Part shown: positions 58,500-64,000 of the stretch, in pieces | Position numbering within the stretch: position 1 is the stretch's first letter | Layout of the letters: each line of letters starts with the position of its first letter | NCBI RefSeq assembly: GCF_029873635.1 | Contig: NC_080419.1 | Location: 63,171,540 to 63,235,539, forward strand | Source of the DNA: Malania oleifera | Taxonomy: Eukaryota; Streptophyta; Magnoliopsida; Santalales; Ximeniaceae | DNA: 64,000 nucleotides | Direction: 5' to 3' | Translations under genes and position numbers: made by a program | The notes under the pieces: generated by a model | The model's input: the letters and a program-made list of their open reading frames with translations, nothing else | The model's database searches: none | What the model was told of the DNA's origin: nothing

Positions 58500-58515
58500 A
58501 CTGCCCCTCTTTGTA
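58500..58515 (-). other. Tat2 polypurine tract
   Basis: Minus-strand tacaaagaggggcag immediately before LTR start TGTAGACACC. Confidence 0.85.
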
Positions 58516-58710
58516 GGTTTAGTTGCTTCAATGTAACGGTAGGAACTCTCCTACGTTTTTTGTAGTAACAAACCTGCAAAGATAAAAGACACCTATTTTA
58601 GCCAAGCCATTCAACTCTCTATGGCTCTTTAGGTTAATCAATAGTTGTTTACTTCTGCCAACCAGAGACGATTTGCACTGAATGTAAGAATCCAGGTTGA
58701 GGTACACAGG

Positions 58711-59100
58711 GATGGCTTGCTATGAATGTAAGAATCCGAGCCGTAGGGATACAATGATCCAGCCATGGGACACAATGATGGCTTGCTTCGAATGTAAGAA
58801 TCCGAGCCGTAGGGACACGATGATCCAGCCATGGGACACAATGATGGCTTGCTTCAAATGTAAGAATCCGAGCCGTAGGGACACGATGATCCAGCCGTGG
58901 GACACAATGATGGCTTACTTCGAATGTAAGAATCCAAGCCGTAGGAACACGATGATCCAGCCATGGGACACAATGATGGCTTGCTTCGAATGTAAGAATC
59001 CGAGCCGTAGGGACACGATGATCCAGCCATAGGACACAATGATGACTTGCTTCGAATATAAGAATTCGAGCCGTAGGGATACGATGATCCGAGCCACCTC
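58711..59100 (-). repeat. 66-bp tandem repeat, about six copies
   Basis: Copies start at 58711, 58777, 58843, 58909, 58975 and 59041, exactly 66 bp apart, with a few substitutions each (for example ccatggg/ccgtggg); a partial copy precedes them. Because 66 is a multiple of three, long frames stay open on both strands (58697-59032 plus, 59112-58638 minus). They repeat a 22-residue unit and are not evidence of a gene. The array sits about 200 bp from the 3' LTR, where Tat elements often carry tandem repeats. Confidence 0.93.
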
Positions 59101-59564
59101 AACCAGCAACAAGATGTGAAAGCAAAGTTTGGAAAGTTGTTACTCTATTTGGAAAATGCGCTTGGGGTAAAGTCCGAATGTCAATGAATGAATCCCCTTG
59201 TCTTTGGGATCTGTTGCCCTAGTTTCAAAATAAATCAATGTGTGCCTGGGGAAACTTGCCCTAGTTTTCCAAGTAAATCAATGTGTTCTTGGGGTCAGTT
59301 ACCCCAGCTCATAATTAAACACAACAGGAATCTCTTCATCAAGGATGTCAAATAATCATTCGAAAGCTCAAGACAAGTGTGAAGGGTGCTCTATTGCTGC
59401 TTGTGATGTTAGAATGCAATGATATGCAGCTATATGTATGCATGTTGCTAACTTATAATACAGTGATATGTTGCTATTGATATACATGTTACTAACTTGT
59501 GATTATATGTATGCATTTTTTTTATTTTTTTTATTTTTTATTTTTTTGTGTATTTGTATGAAAC

Positions 59565-59850
59565 GCACAATAGCGATGCATGAGATGTACATGAAATGCA
59601 TGACAATGCATGAGATGCATGGTAATACATGAAAGGCATGACAATGCATGAGATGTGTGGTAATGTGTGAAATATAGGGTAATGCATGAAATGTATGGTA
59701 ATACATGAAATGTAGGTAACGCATGTAATGAATGACAATGCATAAAATGTAGGCAATGCATGAATTGCATGACAATGCATGAGAGGTATAGTAATGCATG
59801 GAATGCATGGCAATGCATGAAATTTAGATGATGCATGACAATGCATGAAT
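59565..59850 (-). repeat. Short tandem array of ATGCATGA-type units
   Basis: About 14 imperfect units of roughly 20 bp (such as caatgcatgagatgcatggt). The units contain ATGCAT palindromes and CATGCA cores. Three overlapping minus ORFs come from it. Confidence 0.85.
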
Positions 59851-61745
59851 CTTTTCTCCCAATGCGCTTGTGATCAATAACCTCATCTTTGGTCTCTACA
59901 TGAACTCGCCACATTTGAATGGATCCGTAACTGATTTTGGCTTAATCTTCTTTAATCATCCGGTCATGGAAGTGATTGACTCAGCTCAAATGAAAATCAT
60001 AAAATCTGCCCCAGTTGAATGGACCTACAGATGATCTTGACTCTGATTTCATATTCTAATCTGATAAAAAGGCGCTTGAATGGGACGTACTGAAACTCAA
60101 CTCGAAATTTGCCCCAGTTAAATTCATCTGCCACCGATCTTGACTCTATTGTTGGGTTCTTTTGAATAAGCAGATTCTGACATAACATTTACCCCAATTA
60201 GGTTGCTCTTTCTCCACAAGTATCTGGTGATTTTGAAACTCTTTGACTATCTATCCTCTTTTAATACTCTAACGAGTAAGAAGGGTTCCCTTTTTTTCTT
60301 TTTCTTTTTCTTTTTTTTCTTTTTCTTTTTTGAAGGAACGAGGAATGATTATGCAACTATGACATCAACTTACTAAATCAAAAGGTCATCTGCACAAAAT
60401 AAATGTTTTACCATGTTTCAATGCTATCATAGGGAAAAATTCATACCAGTATTCAAAAGTCGTATAACGTTGATTTCCCAGCCTAGATGACTGTCATTCT
60501 CTTCAACTGCCCCAATTCCATCAACCCATGCTTTGATCTCAAGATGGTCTTTAAGACTCGAGATGAAACGTAGGCTTAGGGATGTAGGCTTTCTGAATAA
60601 AAGGAAAATTAAGGCTCAAAAATACCACCCCAAATAATGTTTTGTACCCCTAGTTCGATTTAAAGCACTTTGCAAGATGTTGACCGAACTTGTTATTTAA
60701 ACAAGCTGCCTACGTACCTTTTCAGGATTAGTTCATTACGTAGTTCAGACTCAGTATTGAGTCTGACAAATCATTAGAGACAACAATGTCCACCAATCTG
60801 GTCAGGACTTTCATTTGGACCATAATTTAGGCTAAGGATATGGGTTAAAGAAGAAAGGAATTACATAAGGCTCAAAATCATCAATTTCATCAAGGGTAAT
60901 TTGGTCAAAGATCACATACGTAGTAAGTCCCTTATTCTCTTTCTTCTTGCTCCTGCTTTTCTGTTTTTCTTCCCCTTTTCTTTTATAAAGGAATCTTGTC
61001 TTCATTTTCATTTGAACTTCAATTGGGACCAATCTTTTAAAAAATGCCCCAGTGTGGGGTGTGATCCTTTGACGGGTTAATCAAGAAATGAATCTTTCAG
61101 GCTCAAAAAGGGTTTGCAAGGGATTTCTTCTTTGACTTTCTTTTGGGTAGCAGAACAATGGCCTGCCATCCTTTTGGTAATGACTACTGTCTCAAATGAT
61201 TTGCCAAACGCTAAGGGACCCGAACCCAGGTTGGATTTTTGGTGATTTGAATTTTAAGAAAAAACTGGTTTAACATTCAAGCTCAATTTGGTTAACAAAT
61301 GGTAAATCATTGTTTGGGTTCTTTTTAGGGATAACTGGTCGACCAAAGAGGGTCATCCATTATTTGATCAAAACATGAGTGATTAATTGATAGGAAATTA
61401 TTAAAGCAGCATAGCCGCTTCGTTGAATTCCTTGGAAAGTAAGATACTTCTTCATAACGTCTGAATTCAATGATTGTTTCATCTTTTAACATATCTTTCT
61501 AACTCATGAACACTGGCAATATTACTTTCCCTATTCCGGCATGAAACATAAGTAAACAAAATTTGGCAAACGAACTCATGATGCAAGTGAGATAACGAAA
61601 TGCATAATTCATTTTATTGAATATAGAAACTATTCCGAGACACAGGCGTACACGAATTACAAAAAGAAAATAACAATGGAAAACAAAAGAACATCAACTG
61701 AAAAGGATTAGATAGTCAAAAGTTCGGTACTCCATCACTTTAGCC

Positions 61746-63269
61746 TCAGTGGATAACGATTGAAACCATTGATTTGGGAACCTCTCTGATATGTTGACCA
61801 CTTCCTTCCTCGTGTTTGGGCAAAGGATTCCCCTGGATTCCCGGTTGCTTGTCGTCGAATGCTAACCATCCAGCATCTCTTAATGATTGCACCTTATGCT
61901 TGAAGACCCAACATCGGTCAATAGTATGGCCGGGAGAGTTAGCATGGTACTCACAACGAACCCCAGGATCATACCACTATGGAGGAGGGTTCGCAACGGG
62001 CGTCCCAGGGATTGCAGATACCATCCCCCTTTCCCGCAGCTGAGGAAATAATTCGGCATATGTCATGGGAATGGGGTCCACCCTTCAAAAGTTTCTAGTC
62101 ACATTCCTATCTTGTGCTTGCTGATTCGGTGGACCAAAGTGAACAATCTGGGGCCTTGTGCCTGTATGCACCGTTTGATTTACCATGGGCTCAAAACCAA
62201 AGTTTCTCTTGGGCCATTGGTTCCCACCTCTGGTGTACTGATTCTTCCAATTAAACGGCCACTGTATCATTTGTGCCTCTTCCTTCTTCTTCCTATTAGT
62301 CCACCTTTTGCCTAAACCAGTTTCCGAGCCACTATCCTTGACTAGGCCTGCCTTGATATCGCCTTCAATTCTTCCTCCCGCAGCCACAATATCCATAAAA
62401 TCATGGGGAGTTGCTCCCCGAAGGTGCGTACGGTAGGGGTCTTTTAATGTACTCACGAACAAGGAGATGGCCTCTCGGTCAGTCACCGGGGGGTCCACTT
62501 GGATCGACATATCCCTCCACCTATAAGCATATTCTCTGAATGTTTTGGTGGATTTCTTCTCCATCTCTTGTAGAGTCATTCGATCAGGCACCATTTCCGT
62601 CACATGGCGGTCGTGAGTAACAAAAGCGTTGGCTAAATCCTTCCAAGTGCGGACCCGAGCCTTATCTTGCTGAATGTACCAACGGATGGTGGACCCGGTT
62701 AAACTACTTTGAAAGCAATGCATCATTAGTTTTTCATCGTCTGAGTACACGGCCATTTCTTAGCAGTATATCACTAAATGTGTTCAAGGGCACCGGGTCC
62801 CATCAAACTTTTCAAAGTCTGGCATTTTGAACTTTGGCGGCAGGGTGACTTTAGGCACCAAGCAAAAGTCATTTGGATTAACTGAATCGAAAGTATTAGA
62901 ACCTTCCATTGCTTTTAAGCGCTCTTCTAATACATCACAGCGACGCTCAGCCTCAGATTTGCTGATCCCCATATCAGAAGGTACTAATGGAGGAGTTCCT
63001 ACTACTAGGAACCCCTGTGCTGGCATAGCAGGAATGAAAGGAGGCATATTTGGCGGTGGACCCCCCATGACACCAGGCGGTGGAATTGATGTTTGTCCAT
63101 GATCTGGGGTGAACCCTGGGGGATGAGCAGGGTCCATATCTACTTCGGGATCAACATGCACTGCCTTTCCCTTGTTCATCAGTAACTCTAGAACCTTACT
63201 TATCTTGTCATTTATCTCTTCTTGTCCTTGTTCTAGACCTAGGACTCTATTTTCCAATTGTTCACTCAT
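61746..63269 (-). pseudogene. gag: Tat2 gag (four internal stops)
   Basis: One frame from ATG 63269 to TGA 61748-61746, 507 codons, no frameshift. The N-terminus (residues about 3-33) is a coiled coil (LENRVLGLEQGQEEINDKIS), then a Pro/Gly-rich stretch. The core has FKMPDFEKFDGTRCP, LMMHCFQSSLTGSTIRWYIQ, FREYAYRWRDMSIQVDPPVT and REAISLFVSTLKDPYRTHL. Near the C-terminus come PIPMTYAELFPQL, then WYDPGVRCEYHANSPGHTID with a CX2HX5HX4C knuckle-like motif (about 61970-61925), and VQSLRDAGWLAFDD. Stops: TGA 62786-62784, TAA near 62760, TGA 62087-62085, TAG near 61978. This is the gag type of Tat/Ogre elements. Confidence 0.93.
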
Positions 63270-64000
63270 TTCTCTAGCTCTTCGCCTGGTATTGTACTGA
63301 TGCGTGGTGGTCTCAATTATTGCTTATATTACTCAAACGACCTCTTTGAACTGAAAACCAACAATTTCCTCTTTAGAATCATGAATGCACAATTATGTAC
63401 TGCATGAGTGAATGTGTTTTGATGCATGATTAGGGTATGCAATAGGTGTTTATGCATGGATGCAACTAGTGCGCTTATATATACAAACAAAGATATGAGT
63501 GTGCATGCAACCTATCGCACATAACTATGTAAGAAATGAAGTGCATGCATACGATGTAACCTAAACGAAAACTTAGCCAGGATTCTAGAAAATTCCACTA
63601 ATGAAACATTTCAAAGATTAAAGCGACCATTGATGGGTGACAATTTCAATTCAATTTCTTCGCTCAACCATTCCTTTCTTTGATGATGGTCAATGTACCT
63701 TAGACCCCACGAAGGGTCAAATTATGGTCTGAGTTTGGGGTTGACCCAGGCTAGTTAACCCGTGGATTTATTCAATGTGGACTTGTGGACTTTAGTGTGC
63801 ACTTGGACCTCAAGTATTTTAAAATATGGGCTTCAACCTATTTCATGATGGGTTAAGGCCCTAGTTGAAAAGGAATTGGGCTTGGATTACTTGAAAAAAT
63901 GTTGGCCCGAATTTTTAGGTGATAGGGCTGAAGCGCATTTTTGGAAATCTGGGTTTGACCCTCTTTGGAAATCATGTCTGGGCCAAGTTTTTACTTAGGA
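63270..64000 (-). mobile_element. Tat2 untranslated leader (partial)
   Basis: No gene. At 63730-64000, read on the minus strand, phrases such as cttggcccagac, gggtcaaacccag and aatccaagcccaa resemble the Tat1 leader at 29530-29900. There is no ORF1 between this leader and gag, unlike Tat1. Confidence 0.7.

Larger units (their letters stand above)
58516..61745 (-). other. Tat2 3' untranslated region
   Basis: About 3.2 kb without a gene. It contains the 66-bp tandem repeat (58711-59100), the atgcatga array (59565-59850), a T/C-rich run (60285-60330), and several gccccagtt/gaccc phrases (60005, 60110, 61037). ORFs here, on both strands, are repeat translations or short chance frames. Confidence 0.75.
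55629..64000 (-). mobile_element. Tat2: Tat/Ogre-type gypsy element, pol missing, runs off the window
   Basis: Minus-strand order from the right: leader, gag, 3' UTR with two repeat arrays, polypurine tract, 3' LTR. The 5' LTR and primer site lie beyond 64000. The LTR start TGTAGACACCC and the gag type are typical of Tat/Ogre elements. No RT or integrase text is found between gag and the 3' UTR. Inserted in SIRE3. Confidence 0.88.

Noticed and set aside
58711..59100. CRISPR-like array because of regular spacing
   Set aside because: Units are directly adjacent with no unique spacers, and the setting is a plant retroelement.
58638..59112. Open frames of 60-111 codons on both strands with a 22-residue repeated peptide
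   Set aside because: They come from the 66-bp tandem repeat; a multiple of three keeps all stop-free frames open. No start context, domain or partner gene.
59503..59914. Cys/His/Met-rich minus ORFs that look zinc-finger-like
   Set aside because: Read-out of the atgcatga array in three frames; no fixed Cys/His spacing.
1..64000. A new defence, metabolic or regulatory gene system of the host
   Set aside because: Every supported coding stretch belongs to retrotransposon gag, pol, ORF1 or post-pol genes; nothing else with coding character was seen.

Overview
This is 64 kb of plant intergenic heterochromatin made almost entirely of nested LTR retrotransposons. No host gene could be supported. 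A seed plant with a large, repeat-rich genome is indicated by Sirevirus-type Ty1/copia elements (about 2-kb LTRs, tRNA-Met primer site, two zinc knuckles in gag, a post-pol ORF), Tekay/Del-type chromoviruses, Tat/Ogre-type Ty3/gypsy elements and Athila-like elements. The sequence does not allow a species call. Every coding region found carries stops or frameshifts, so nothing here looks autonomous today.

Left half. The base layer is a plus-strand Tat/Ogre-like element (Tat1). Its 5' LTR is cut into three pieces (1-1579, 3819-4798, 25040-25126), followed by a primer binding site (25130) and leader (25148-25947, 29351-30199), then a broken DUF7745-like ORF1 (30200-30522, 39337-about 40480). Into it went: a solo Sirevirus LTR (1580-3818) with a perfect 5-bp target duplication; a full-length Sirevirus, SIRE1 (4799-25039); a deleted, non-coding Athila-like element on the minus strand (25948-29350); and a second Sirevirus, SIRE2 (30523-39336), which splits ORF1. 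SIRE1 itself carries a complete minus-strand Tekay element (12865-22317) in its post-pol ORF.

Right half. A 5'-truncated plus-strand Tekay remnant (40742-45601) is broken by a Tekay-type solo LTR (42973-45293). An Athila-like element with gag but no pol (Athila2, from 45602) is inserted at its end. The 3' LTR of Athila2 is hit twice by minus-strand Sireviruses: a solo LTR (50813-52885) and SIRE3, whose 3' LTR is 53630-55574. SIRE3 is in turn interrupted by a minus-strand Tat/Ogre-like element (Tat2, 55629 to the window end) with a 2.9-kb LTR, 66-bp tandem repeats in its 3' UTR, and a gag with stops but no pol. The remaining ends of Tat2, SIRE3 and the Athila2 LTR should lie to the right of the window.

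The most unusual signals are: (1) the small minus-strand Athila-like element, whose primer binding site continues for 53 nt as a tRNA-Asp 3' segment and then joins the element's own 3' UTR at a 3-nt microhomology, as if first-made plus-strand DNA over-copied the primer tRNA and transferred to the wrong place; (2) palindromic motif arrays just upstream of the TATA box in LTRs of both copia and gypsy elements, with a second array in SIRE1 just before its post-pol ORF; (3) a short hairpin with a GUAA loop, identical in the two Tat LTRs. Junctions were read by eye, so LTR edges may be off by a few bases and domain limits inside degenerate pol regions are approximate.
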